Source: Bacillus sp. Y1 (lineage in GTDB: Bacteria; Bacillota; Bacilli; Bacillales; Cytobacillaceae). Taken from it: DNA of 64,000 bases. The first letter of the stretch is position 1. Each line of letters starts with the position of its first letter. The stretch spans positions 2,432,501 to 2,496,500 of the forward strand of contig NZ_CP030028.1 of the NCBI RefSeq assembly GCF_003586445.1. Reading direction: 5' to 3'. The position numbers and the translations under genes were made by a program. Below the pieces are notes generated by a model. That model was not told the origin of the DNA. It worked only from the letters and a program-made list of their open reading frames with translations, and did no database searches. Positions 27,002-35,621 of the stretch are shown in pieces.

Positions 27002-28018
27002 ATGTCAATTACTATTCAAGATATTGCTAAAGAGGCGAAAGTTTCAATTTCAACTGTTTCAAGAGTAATTAATGATTCAAAAACAGTTAGTCCAGAATTA
27101 AAGAAGAGAGTAGAAGAAGTTATAAAAAGAAACGATTTCAAGCCTAATTCTTTAGCAAGAGGTTTAATTACTAATAAAACAAACATTATCGGAATTATAG
27201 TACCAGATATATCAAATCCAGTATTCGGTGCTTTAACGAAGGGGATTAACAGTGTTTGTGAACAAAAAAACTATACTTTAATGGTTTGTGAATCAGGGGG
27301 AAAACAGGAAAAGGAAATCGAACTATTAAAGATATTAGGAGATAAAAAAATCGATGGTGTTTTATTTGCAGGAGTCGATGTTAACACCACTCTAATAGAT
27401 GGAATGAAAAAGAATGAATTCCCTGTAGTTTTGGTCACTCAAGAAGCATCAGGTGGCGAAGAAATGTTATATACAGTCGTTCATGACAATATTCGGGCAA
27501 CATACGATGCGGTCTCTTTTTTAATTGAAAATAATCATAAAAAAATCGCATTTATAGGTGGACCAGAAAATGATTATTCGTCTGGGCAAAAACGACTGAC
27601 AGGATTTCAGCTAGCCTTAAAAGAAAACGAAATTGTAGTTCCAGATTCATATATTGAACATGGAGATTTCAGCTTCGACTCCGGCTATAATTGTATGAAA
27701 AGAATCTATGAAGAGAATTTAGTATTACCAACTGCTGTAATGGTCTGCAACGATGTAATGGCTATTGGGGCGATAAGATTTTTAAAGAGTGCTAATGTTT
27801 CAGTGCCTGATGATATTTCTATTTTAGGCTTCGATGACTCAGAGATAGGGAAATACTTTACCCCTGAATTATCGACGGTTAGAATTTCTTACTTTGATGA
27901 AGGTGTTAAAGCAGCAAAGACGCTATTTAAACTTATGAGTAAAAAGAATACAACGATACCAAAGACACAATTTGTACCACATAAAATAATCAGAAGAAAT
28001 AGTGTGCGTAGAATTTAG
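27002..28018 (+). CDS. LacI-family transcriptional repressor
   Basis: A 338-residue regulator with an N-terminal helix-turn-helix (ITIQDIAKEAKVSISTVSRV), hinge helix SLARGL and a periplasmic-binding-like sensor domain with the usual IGIIVPDISNPVF and ILGFDDSEIGKYFTPELSTV landmarks. RBS AAGGTGG. It likely represses itself and the sugar operon that starts at 28280, as both have the AAAACGTTTT operator. By analogy with the E. coli ycj cluster (YcjW), the inducer may be a glucosyl compound. Confidence 0.92.
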   Translation: MSITIQDIAKEAKVSISTVSRVINDSKTVSPELKKRVEEVIKRNDFKPNSLARGLITNKTNIIGIIVPDISNPVFGALTKGINSVCEQKNYTLMVCESGGKQEKEIELLKILGDKKIDGVLFAGVDVNTTLIDGMKKNEFPVVLVTQEASGGEEMLYTVVHDNIRATYDAVSFLIENNHKKIAFIGGPENDYSSGQKRLTGFQLALKENEIVVPDSYIEHGDFSFDSGYNCMKRIYEENLVLPTAVMVCNDVMAIGAIRFLKSANVSVPDDISILGFDDSEIGKYFTPELSTVRISYFDEGVKAAKTLFKLMSKKNTTIPKTQFVPHKIIRRNSVRRI

Positions 28019-28029
28019 ATTTAACTTTA

Positions 28030-28063
28030 AAGAACAGGAAATCCTTTTCCTGTTCTTATTGTT
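28030..28063 (+). terminator. Terminator after the LacI gene
   Basis: AAGAACAGGAAA / TTTCCTGTTCTT (28030-28041, 28046-28057), then ATTGTTTTTT. Confidence 0.85.
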
Positions 28064-28207
28064 TTTTATATTATTTTTTGACCTAAATGATACAACTTTA
28101 AAAGATAGTGGGGAAAATTTGTGAAAATCTATCAAAATAATATGATTTTTTAAAAAATTTTGATTGATTTTGGACATTCTTATAATCTATAATTCTTATT
28201 AACAAAG

Positions 28208-28240
28208 GAAAACGTTTTCATATTAGGAAAAGGTTTTCCT
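28208..28240 (+). promoter_or_regulatory. Double LacI-family operator of the sugar operon
   Basis: GAAAACGTTTTC (28208-28219, perfect palindrome) and AGGAAAAGGTTTTCCT (28225-28240, imperfect only at the centre) lie side by side 40-70 bases before the binding-protein gene. Confidence 0.8.
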
Positions 28241-28279
28241 AAGTGTTTTTCAAATTTAATTTAAGGTGGAGGATACTTA

Positions 28280-29566
28280 ATGAAGCAAAAAGTAAAAAAA
28301 TTATTGGCGCCATTCGTTGCAGGTTCACTCATTTTTTCTTTAGCAGCATGCAGTGGTACTACCTCATCTTCAAAAACGGATTCAAATGAACCGGTCACAA
28401 TCACGTTCTCATTTGACCAAGGGATTGGAAAACCGGCTCAACAGCTGATTGATGAGTACAATGCGAGTCAAGACAAAGTGAAAGTTGAAACGAATATATT
28501 GCCACAGGATGCAAACGTGGTGCACGATGATTTCGTCAACAAGCTAGCGTCTGGTGATAAAAGTGTAGACGTTATGGCTGTGGATGTTGTCTATATATCC
28601 GAGTTTGCTGCCGCTGGCTGGTTAGAAGATTTAACTCCGCATTTTGATAAATCTACACAAGATAAGTACCTACCTGGAACCATTGATGCGGCAACATTCG
28701 ATGAAAAACTGGTTTCGTTCCCATGGTTCACAAATGCAAGCGCTCTATTTTATCGTAAGGACGTACTCGAACAATTGGGAGTACAACCGCCTACTACATA
28801 CCAAGGATGGATGGACCTCTCAGAAAAAGCAAAAGGGGTGAACGGGGTTGAATATGTGGCGGATTTCCAAGCAGCACAATCCGAAGCTTTAGTATGTAAC
28901 TGGGTAGAATTTATAGCAAATAATGGCGGGGGAGTATTAGACTCATCTGGCAAGCCTATTGTGAATTCTGAAAACAATATCGAAGCTACAAAAATTATGG
29001 CTGATTTAGTGAAAAATTATGCTCCAGAAGGAATTACCACTTATACAGAACCAGAAAGTGAACAAGTATTTCTAGATGGTAAAGCCTTATTTTTACGTGA
29101 TTGGTCCGGATTCTGGAGCCAAGCGAACCGTGAGGGTTCAAAAGTAAAAGACCTAGTTGGGGTCACCACTTTACCAATTGGTCCAAATGGAGAAGAACCA
29201 CATTCTACTTTAGGCGGTTTAAATCTAGTCATCAATAAAGCCATTGACGAAGACCAAAAAGAAGCAGCTGTTGACTTTATAAAGTATCTGTCTGGTGAGA
29301 AAGCGCAAAAAGAAATGAATTTAATTGCAGCACAACCACCAGTATTACAATCGGTATATACGGATCCAGAGGTTCTAGAAGTTAATCCGTTTTATGAAGA
29401 GTTTTATGGCATTATTATGAATGGTAAAGCAAGACCGATGTCTCCTAAGTACGCAAAGGTTTCTGATGCCATTCAACGAAACATTCACTCTGCTTTAACA
29501 GGGGAAGTGAGCGTGGAAAAGGCGCTAGATAAGACCCAAAGCGAACTTGAAGAGTTAAGCAAATAA
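28280..29566 (+). CDS. Sugar ABC transporter, substrate-binding lipoprotein
   Basis: A 428-residue CUT1 solute-binding protein with lipobox LAAC and the family landmarks LASGDKSVDVMAVDVVYISE, ALFYRKDVLEQ and GGLNLVIN. RBS AAGGTGGAGG. It is the first gene of a LacI-controlled operon with two permeases, a Gfo/Idh dehydrogenase and an aldo/keto reductase. The residue of a sucrose-phosphorylase-type gene downstream suggests an alpha-glucoside (sucrose, glucosylglycerate or glucosylglycerol) as substrate. Confidence 0.9.
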   Translation: MKQKVKKLLAPFVAGSLIFSLAACSGTTSSSKTDSNEPVTITFSFDQGIGKPAQQLIDEYNASQDKVKVETNILPQDANVVHDDFVNKLASGDKSVDVMAVDVVYISEFAAAGWLEDLTPHFDKSTQDKYLPGTIDAATFDEKLVSFPWFTNASALFYRKDVLEQLGVQPPTTYQGWMDLSEKAKGVNGVEYVADFQAAQSEALVCNWVEFIANNGGGVLDSSGKPIVNSENNIEATKIMADLVKNYAPEGITTYTEPESEQVFLDGKALFLRDWSGFWSQANREGSKVKDLVGVTTLPIGPNGEEPHSTLGGLNLVINKAIDEDQKEAAVDFIKYLSGEKAQKEMNLIAAQPPVLQSVYTDPEVLEVNPFYEEFYGIIMNGKARPMSPKYAKVSDAIQRNIHSALTGEVSVEKALDKTQSELEELSK

Positions 29567-29579
29567 AGAAAAAATGAAT

Positions 29580-29617
29580 ATCACCTGCAGAATACCTGGT
29601 TTTCTGCGGGTGATTTC
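29580..29617 (+). terminator. Intra-operon hairpin between binding protein and permeases
   Basis: ATCACCTGCAGAA / TTCTGCGGGTGAT (29580-29592, 29602-29614). The T run is short, so partial termination or 3'-end protection of the binding-protein mRNA is likely. Confidence 0.7.
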
Positions 29618-29633
29618 ATAAGAAAGGATAAAT

Positions 29634-30524
29634 GTGGGAATGAAAAGTTCACTACAAAAACAGGAAACGAGAGACGCCTGGATCATGATGTCCCCAGCAA
29701 TCATCATTTTGTTGATTATTGCTGTTTATCCAATCGTAAGAACCTTTTGGATTAGTTTACATGAAATGGTGTTGACAGATCCAGGTACGGGATTTCCTTT
29801 TATCGGTTTAGAGAATTATATGAAATTGTTTCAAGATCCAAGAGCATTAGCTTCCATTGCTTTTACATTTAAATTCACGATTACGACCGTTGTCCTGGAA
29901 TTGATCATTGGTGTAGGTGCTGCACTCATCATGAATAAAAAGTTTAAAGGACGGGGATTGGTTCGAGCAGCCATTTTGATTCCATGGGCGATTCCAACAA
30001 CAGTATCTGCTCTAATGTGGAAATTCATCTATAATGACCAGTATGGTTTGTTTAATGATGTGTTATTTAGACTTGGTATCATTGATGGATATAAAGCTTG
30101 GTTAAGTACAGAAAGTGGCACCTTCATGGCACTTGTGATTACAGATGTGTGGAAGACGGCGCCGTTCATAGCTTTATTAATACTAGCTGGACTTCAAATG
30201 ATCCCGAATGAATTATATGAATCTGCCAAAATTGATGGAGCAAATGCTTTTCAGTCGTTTGTGAAAATTACTTTGCCAATGGTAAAAAGTACGATATTAG
30301 TTGCATTGTTATTCAGAACCTTAGATGCATTTAGAGTCTTTGACTTGGTTTCGGTTATGACCGGTGGGGCAAATGGATCTGAAAGTGTATCTTTATATGC
30401 GTATAATAATCTGATGAAATTCCTTGATTTCGGATATGGTTCTGCGTTGTCTATTCTTATTTTTATCATCGTCTTTATCATTAGTCTGATTTACATGAAA
30501 GCGTTAGGGAAAAATCTAGCTTAA
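29634..30524 (+). CDS. Sugar ABC transporter permease (MalF/UgpA type)
   Basis: A 296-residue permease with six membrane helices and the EAA-like loop ESAKIDGANAFQSF. The first codon is TTG or GTG-like at 29634, with GTG GGA ATG AAA; the ATG at 29640 is also possible. AGAAAGGA lies upstream and favours the earlier codon. It pairs with the next gene product. Confidence 0.92.
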   Translation: MGMKSSLQKQETRDAWIMMSPAIIILLIIAVYPIVRTFWISLHEMVLTDPGTGFPFIGLENYMKLFQDPRALASIAFTFKFTITTVVLELIIGVGAALIMNKKFKGRGLVRAAILIPWAIPTTVSALMWKFIYNDQYGLFNDVLFRLGIIDGYKAWLSTESGTFMALVITDVWKTAPFIALLILAGLQMIPNELYESAKIDGANAFQSFVKITLPMVKSTILVALLFRTLDAFRVFDLVSVMTGGANGSESVSLYAYNNLMKFLDFGYGSALSILIFIIVFIISLIYMKALGKNLA

Positions 30525-30546
30525 TTTCAGGAAAGGAAGGTATAAG

Positions 30547-31386
30547 ATGGATGCTAAAACGAAGAGGGTGCTAAAAAACTCCTTATTTTATGTCATGGTC
30601 TTATTGTTTTTAGTCTTTATTATGCTGCCGTTTATCTGGCAATTTTTAACGTCAATAAAACCACTGTCGGAAATAGCATCTATACCTGCAAAATGGTTCC
30701 CAAGCAAAATTAACGTCCAATTTTACTTTAACGTGTTTGAAAAACATCCGTTTGCACGGTATCTATTAAATAGTTTTATCGTTGCCTCGATAACGACATT
30801 TTTAAGTATTTTAATTGGTGCTTCTGCCTCCTATGCTTTGGCAAGGCTTCGCTTTAAAGGAAAAAAAGTACTGCTTATGGCTATTTTAAGCATTTCGATG
30901 TTTCCGACAATTTCAACCGTAAGCCCGTTGTTTTTAATTTTAAAGAATCTGGGATTATTGAATACATATGCCGGGTTAATCATTCCTTATATCACATTTG
31001 CCTTGCCGTTATCGATTTGGTTGTTAACTAATTTTTTCAGTCAATTACCGAAAAGCTTCGAGGAGGCAGCTATTCTCGATGGGTGTACTAGGATGCAAAT
31101 CTTCTTTAAGATTATGCTACCATTAATCAAGCCTGCCACGTTCTCGGTAGCCTTGCTGGTGTTTATCAATTCATGGAATGAATATATTTATGGATTAACG
31201 TTTATGACAGATGACAATATGAGAACGGTACCGGTGGGGATTTCTCTATTCCCAAGCAACTATGAACTTCCATGGGGTGATATGGCTGCCGCTTCGATTG
31301 TTGTGACCGTACCGCTTATTATTTTAGTCTTATTATTCCAAAAGAGGATAATTGCGGGATTAACATCAGGTGGAGTAAAAGAATAA
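30547..31386 (+). CDS. Sugar ABC transporter permease (MalG/UgpE type)
   Basis: A 279-residue permease with six membrane helices and a canonical EAA loop (EEAAILDGCTRMQIF). RBS GGAAAGGAAGG. The operon contains no ATPase gene, so a shared ATPase must power it. Confidence 0.92.
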   Translation: MDAKTKRVLKNSLFYVMVLLFLVFIMLPFIWQFLTSIKPLSEIASIPAKWFPSKINVQFYFNVFEKHPFARYLLNSFIVASITTFLSILIGASASYALARLRFKGKKVLLMAILSISMFPTISTVSPLFLILKNLGLLNTYAGLIIPYITFALPLSIWLLTNFFSQLPKSFEEAAILDGCTRMQIFFKIMLPLIKPATFSVALLVFINSWNEYIYGLTFMTDDNMRTVPVGISLFPSNYELPWGDMAAASIVVTVPLIILVLLFQKRIIAGLTSGGVKE

Positions 31387-31399
31387 AGGAGGAGTCAAC

Positions 31400-32482
31400 A
31401 TGGAGAAAATTCGATTTGGACTAATAGGTTCTGGGTGGCGTGCTGAATTTTACATACGAATTGCAAGGGCGGTCCCTGATAAATTTGAATTAACAGAAGT
31501 ATTGATAAGGGACAAGGAAAAAGGGGAGAAATTCGCTGAAACCTTTGGGGTAAAAGTAGTGAATTCTTTGGATGACTTGATGAAAAGTAATCCGGATTTT
31601 GTAGTATTATCCATCAAAAGAGGCGCTGTAACAGATTATTTGATTGATCTATTCAGAAAAGGGATTCCCGTTTTATGCGAAACACCTCCTTGCGAAACAA
31701 TTGAATCGTTGGAAGAACTGTGGGAACAAGCGAAAAAATACGATGCAAAAATACAAATAGCCGAACAATATTTTCTTCAGCCTTTATATGCTTCCTGGCT
31801 GAAAGTCATTCAAGACGGAAAACTTGGAGAAGTAAGTAACATTAATATCTCATCGCTGCATGGATATCATGGAGCGAGTATGATTCGGAAGTATCTCAAT
31901 GTCGGTTTTGAAAATTGTGTGATGTACGGGAAAAGGTTTTCCTTTGATGTGACAGAGACCTATGGACGTGAAGGAATGCTTTTCGATGGAGAGGTTTTTT
32001 CCTGCACAAGAGACCGTTTGACATTAGAATTCGATAATGGGAAAGTTGCTTTTTTTGATTTTTCCGACCCAGCTCAGTACCACTCCTTTATTCGAACACG
32101 TCAATTGACCGTACAAGGAGGAAGAGGGGAAATTGATGATTTGACCGTTCGATACCTTACACCTGATAACGTACCTGTTACACAAGAATTAAACCGAATC
32201 GATTTAGGAAGATACAGCAATCAGGAATGGTCGCATTTCGCACTGATGCTAGGCGAAGAATTTGTTTATAAAACTCCATTCAAGAATGCTAGATTGAATG
32301 ATGATGAAATTGCCGTGGCTACCTGCCTACTATTGATGGGTGAATATTTATCTACCGGCAAGCCCTTTTATTCGTTAGATGAAGCATTACAAGATACATA
32401 TCTTTCTCTGATGATGGAAGAGGCTCTTAACCATCCGAATAAAGAAATTAGAACGTCAACCAGAGTGTGGGCGGAGGCGTAA
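31400..32482 (+). CDS. Gfo/Idh/MocA-family oxidoreductase
   Basis: A 360-residue NAD(P)-dependent dehydrogenase. An N-terminal Rossmann fold (FGLIGSGWRAEFY) is followed by the family's C-terminal alpha/beta domain. The usual EKP motif is replaced by CETPP (LCETPPC), so the lysine that normally contacts the substrate is absent, although other members lacking it exist. It lies 13 bases after the permease gene, with RBS AAAGGAGGAG. In related clusters (E. coli YcjS) such enzymes oxidise a sugar hydroxyl; the substrate here is unknown. Confidence 0.87.
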   Translation: MEKIRFGLIGSGWRAEFYIRIARAVPDKFELTEVLIRDKEKGEKFAETFGVKVVNSLDDLMKSNPDFVVLSIKRGAVTDYLIDLFRKGIPVLCETPPCETIESLEELWEQAKKYDAKIQIAEQYFLQPLYASWLKVIQDGKLGEVSNINISSLHGYHGASMIRKYLNVGFENCVMYGKRFSFDVTETYGREGMLFDGEVFSCTRDRLTLEFDNGKVAFFDFSDPAQYHSFIRTRQLTVQGGRGEIDDLTVRYLTPDNVPVTQELNRIDLGRYSNQEWSHFALMLGEEFVYKTPFKNARLNDDEIAVATCLLLMGEYLSTGKPFYSLDEALQDTYLSLMMEEALNHPNKEIRTSTRVWAEA

Positions 32483-32489
32483 CACCTCT

Positions 32490-32712
32490 TTTTTGAGAGA
32501 TTCGTCGATTTCATCAAGTTGATCAGATTCCGAAATGAATACGATGCTTTTAATGGGGAATTTTCTGTATTGGATTCGGCCAATGATGAAATCCGGCTTT
32601 TTGGAAAAAACATGATGTCCACTTCACGTTGTTTATCGATTTGAAAATAAATCAATCAGTCATTGATTAAGTAGATGAAAACGGGAAAATTGCTCAATAC
32701 TGCATATTAAAG
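32490..32712 (+). pseudogene. C-terminal remnant of a GH13_18 sucrose-phosphorylase-type gene
   Basis: Between two intact genes, the + strand reads FVDFIKLIRFRNEYDAFNGE and then FSVLDSANDEIRLFGKN. After a frameshift it continues DVHFTLFIDLKINQSVID, a stop, and VDENGKIAQYCI. This series matches the C-terminal beta-domain of sucrose/glucosylglycerate phosphorylases (family pattern: IRFRN..PAFNGEF...L...DLK...IEYVDE.G). The catalytic barrel of about 400 residues is missing. The gene was lost by deletion, with point decay of the rest. The family call is from recalled consensus. Confidence 0.65.
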
Positions 32713-32720
32713 GAGAGAGA

Positions 32721-33701
32721 ATGGATATGAAATTATCAATCAATGAAAGTGGATTAGCTGCTAGTCAACTTATTTACGGATGCATGGGACTTGGAGGTGG
32801 ATGGAACCGGGATCCGATCCAATCGGAGCATATTACGCAGGCACACGAAATAGTGGAAATGGCGCTGGAAAACGGAATCAATATGTTTGATCATGCCGAT
32901 ATTTATGCATTTGGTAAAGCGGAAACGGTCTTTGGTCAAGTATTGAAAGAAAAACCAACATTTCGTGAAAACATGATAATACAATCGAAACTAGGGATTC
33001 GCTTTCCTGATGAGGAAAAAGGCGTGCCTGCACGCTATGATTTTTCAAAGTCTTATATTCTCGATAGCGTCGATGGCATTCTTTCAAGGTTAAATATAGA
33101 TTACTTGGATGTTCTCTTGTTACACCGTCCAGATGTTCTCATGGATGCAAGAGAAGTAGGAGAGGCTTTTCACCAATTAAAAACTTCAGGAAAGATCCGT
33201 TACTTTGGTGTTTCGAACATGAGTGCCGGGCAAATCCGTTTATTGCAAAGTCACTGCAATGAAAAACTTGTTGTTAACCAATTAGAAATGAGTTTAGATA
33301 AAATCGGTTGGCTTGAAACAGGAGTCCATGTGAATCAAGTGGCGGCACGTGACAATGTGTTCCCTGAAGGAACGCTTGAATATTGTCAATTAGAAAATAT
33401 CCAACTGCAAGCGTGGGGTTCACTGGCAAAAGGAATATATACAGGGCGCGACCTTGAAAATGCCGGCGAGAATGTTAAGAATACGGCTTTGTTGGTGCAA
33501 AGGTTCGCAGAGGAAAAACAAGTTTCGAGGGAAGCCATTGTGCTGGCGTGGTTGATGAAGCATCCTGCAGCGATACAACCGGTTATTGGAACAACAAACC
33601 TTGCCCGGATTCAGGGGTGTGTCGAGGCATTAAAGGTGACGCTTAGTCGAGACGAATGGTACAACTTGTATGTAAGTTCAAGAGGTGTAAGCTTGCCATA
33701 G
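32721..33701 (+). CDS. Aldo/keto reductase
   Basis: A 326-residue TIM-barrel reductase. The catalytic tetrad is visible: Asp and Tyr in FDHADIYAFGKAE, Lys in SKLGIRF, His in LLHRPD. C-terminal NADPH-site residues are in PVIGTTNLARI. RBS AAAGGAGAG. It is similar to the YdhF/oxidoreductase branch found in sugar clusters. It closes the LacI-controlled operon and, with the Gfo/Idh enzyme, may oxidise and reduce sugar intermediates. Confidence 0.9.
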   Translation: MDMKLSINESGLAASQLIYGCMGLGGGWNRDPIQSEHITQAHEIVEMALENGINMFDHADIYAFGKAETVFGQVLKEKPTFRENMIIQSKLGIRFPDEEKGVPARYDFSKSYILDSVDGILSRLNIDYLDVLLLHRPDVLMDAREVGEAFHQLKTSGKIRYFGVSNMSAGQIRLLQSHCNEKLVVNQLEMSLDKIGWLETGVHVNQVAARDNVFPEGTLEYCQLENIQLQAWGSLAKGIYTGRDLENAGENVKNTALLVQRFAEEKQVSREAIVLAWLMKHPAAIQPVIGTTNLARIQGCVEALKVTLSRDEWYNLYVSSRGVSLP

Positions 33702-33816
33702 AACAGTAAGAAACTATTAACCAAGAGAGCCAACAAGTAAAATAGATTACTAAACAAAGAAAAGGTCCTTATATATAACGGTTTCGGTTTTGGAGTAGAA
33801 AATTTTAATGCAATAG

Positions 33817-33853
33817 AAAAAGCAATGGAATTCATTTTCCATTGCTTTTATTG
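33817..33853. terminator. Bidirectional terminator
   Basis: AAAAAGCAATGGAA (33817-33830) pairs with TTTTCCATTGCTTTT (33835-33849). Both flanks suit U-runs, serving the aldo/keto reductase operon and the opposite DUF3995 gene. The rest of the gap from 33702 to 33939 shows nothing else. Confidence 0.85.
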
Positions 33854-33939
33854 CTGAATTTCGCCATTTGTTCGTAATACATTGAAAATTTATTTTACCA
33901 CTTGAGCAATTCACTCATCAATATGTAGATTGTCAAATC

Positions 33940-34365
33940 TCATATAAATGATGCTATCAAAAAAATGAGACTAATCCATACACAAAGTGGTGAATAGAAG
34001 GCGGTATCTTGTTTTGCAAATCTAGTATGTTTGATTTTCTTGAAAAAACCTACATATTTTCCTTCACCAATAGCGCGTAACAAGAAAACAATTCCTCCAG
34101 CTATACAAAGCCATCTTGAAAGAGGGGAGGATTTGATGACTGCGAACAAATCTATTTGAACTAATAAAAGTACAGATGCAAAAAAGCAAAGTAATCCGAT
34201 AAAAAGTGTACCTAACATTCTTGGTCGTAAAACTGGTAATTTACTGTCATCTTTAGTTGGAAGAGCCGTATTTACTCCCCAACTTCCACCAAATGCCCAA
34301 AAAACGTGTAACATACCAATAATTATAAATATTAGAGATGTTATTCCTATTAAAATTTTTATCAA
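33940..34365 (-). CDS. DUF3995 small membrane protein
   Basis: A 141-residue integral membrane protein with four hydrophobic helices (about 3-25, 50-72, 83-100 and 120-140). It shows the DUF3995 landmarks HVFWAFGGSWG near the N-terminus and R(A)IGEGKYVGFFK before helix 4. RBS AGAGGTGATAA. Function unknown. Confidence 0.85.
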   Translation of the reverse strand: MIKILIGITSLIFIIIGMLHVFWAFGGSWGVNTALPTKDDSKLPVLRPRMLGTLFIGLLCFFASVLLLVQIDLFAVIKSSPLSRWLCIAGGIVFLLRAIGEGKYVGFFKKIKHTRFAKQDTAFYSPLCVWISLIFLIASFI

Positions 34366-34456
34366 TTTATCACCTCTTCTGTATATTATCGTCCTCCGTA
34401 TCTTAATTGGTCATCTCATTGGTATATTCATATATCAAGCATTTTAGCACACTTTT

Positions 34457-34490
34457 AGAAAGGAGTCTGCTGCTCAGCAGACTCCTTTCT
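34457..34490. repeat. Perfect 16-bp inverted repeat (hairpin)
   Basis: AGAAAGGAGTCTGCTG, 2-nt spacer, then the exact complement (34475-34490). It could be a terminator stem for the decayed frame to its right, though no clear T run follows. Confidence 0.7.
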
Positions 34491-34492
34491 AA

Positions 34493-34700
34493 TTGAAATG
34501 CTAATCTCATTGCTCATTGACTCGTTAAAATCATTGAAACCCTTATATACCACCAGATTAATGAAGCTCAATTCATATGAGAAATGGGCTTCAAATTGAT
34601 TTGTTATTTTACTTTTTACTACTTCAAAACCGAACCCATTACCATATACAGGCTCATTTTTATTTTGTCTCGAAGGTGGGACGGTGTCGGTTACGTTAGT
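34493..34700 (-). pseudogene. Possible decayed histidine-kinase C-terminus
   Basis: The minus-strand frame reads YGNGFGFEVVKSKITNQFEA followed later by EISISIRK. This resembles the G2-box end of a sensor kinase ATPase domain (G.G.GL.IVK...). No start, no N box and no ribosome binding site are seen, and the frame runs on into the 16-bp inverted repeat. The remainder of the gap (34366-34944) holds promoter-like AT-rich sequence only. Confidence 0.3.
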
Positions 34701-34884
34701 GATTATAGAGAATTGCGGTAAAGTCCCACACGTGAGAAAAAACACTGTTAAATAATATGACCAAAACATTTAATATTCTGAAAATTAGTTATAGGATAAC
34801 AATCATAGAAGAAAAGGTGGAAAAACTATTTCTTTCAGCTATTCAATACCAGCCGAATAGGGCTATATTTTTTTACCTAAAAAA

Positions 34885-34894
34885 TTGTATACAA
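34885..34894. promoter_or_regulatory. GntR/FCD-type operator
   Basis: The palindrome TTGTATACAA fits the T.GTATAC.A pattern of FadR-subfamily GntR regulators. It is followed by a half site ATACAA(G). It lies about 50 bases before the GntR gene, consistent with autoregulation of the whole operon. Confidence 0.6.
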
Positions 34895-34944
34895 AAATAC
34901 AAGTATTCTTTATTGATTAAAGAACGAAATATTGGAGGGGGAAC

Positions 34945-35619
34945 ATGAATAAACAGAGTCGTCTGTTAACGAAGGATATTGCTTATTCGAATATAAAACA
35001 AAAAATCATTTTTGGTGATCTGAAATCAGATCAAATTGTAAGAGAGGAAAAACTGGCTAGTATGTTAGATATTAGCCGCACCCCGTTAAGACAAGCCATT
35101 CAAATGCTAGAGATGGAGGAATTTTTAATTCGTCAACCAAATGGGAGGCTTAAGGTTGCTCCTGTGATGAAAGAGGAGGTAGAAGAGATTTTTATGATTC
35201 GTAGCATGTTAGAAGGAAAGATTGCCAAACATGCTGCAGGGAACACGACAAAAGATGATGAGGTTGTCCTTTCTGAGATATTGGATAAGATGAAGTATTC
35301 ATTTCGAATAGGAAACAATCAGGATTTTGTCACCTATGGGAATGATTTTCATGATTATCTTGCTGAAATAAGTGGACTTAAGACGACTGTAAAACTTCTA
35401 AATATGGTTAAGGATCATGCGAACAGGTACTGTCATTTGGTTTCTATGTATGGGAAATGGAATGAGAAAGCGGACGAGGAGCATGACTTGATTTTTCAGA
35501 GTATTAAGAAAAAGGATGGTGATGGTGCGGAAATGGCCATGAAGGATCACATCATGAGTAGTTTGAGAGATGTTCTTAATAGAATCGAAGAAAAAGAACA
35601 ATTAGGCGAGTTGGTGTAA
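34945..35619 (+). CDS. GntR-family regulator (FadR/FCD type)
   Basis: A 224-residue regulator with a winged helix (about 10-75; EEKLASMLDISRTPLRQAIQ is the recognition region) and an FCD ligand-binding domain (about 85-215) with the Asp and His residues expected for a metal-ligand site (FHDYLAEISG, HIMSSLRDV). RBS GGAGGGG. It is the first gene of an eight-gene operon, presumably responding to the imported compound or a breakdown product. Confidence 0.92.
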   Translation: MNKQSRLLTKDIAYSNIKQKIIFGDLKSDQIVREEKLASMLDISRTPLRQAIQMLEMEEFLIRQPNGRLKVAPVMKEEVEEIFMIRSMLEGKIAKHAAGNTTKDDEVVLSEILDKMKYSFRIGNNQDFVTYGNDFHDYLAEISGLKTTVKLLNMVKDHANRYCHLVSMYGKWNEKADEEHDLIFQSIKKKDGDGAEMAMKDHIMSSLRDVLNRIEEKEQLGELV

Positions 35620-35621
35620 GT

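Noticed and set aside
28646..28841. Second frame within the sugar-binding protein gene
   Set aside because: It overlaps the binding-protein gene in another frame and has no independent support.
34757..34948. 63-codon frame upstream of the GntR gene
   Set aside because: It covers the promoter and GntR operator, has no ribosome binding site and no recognisable protein features.
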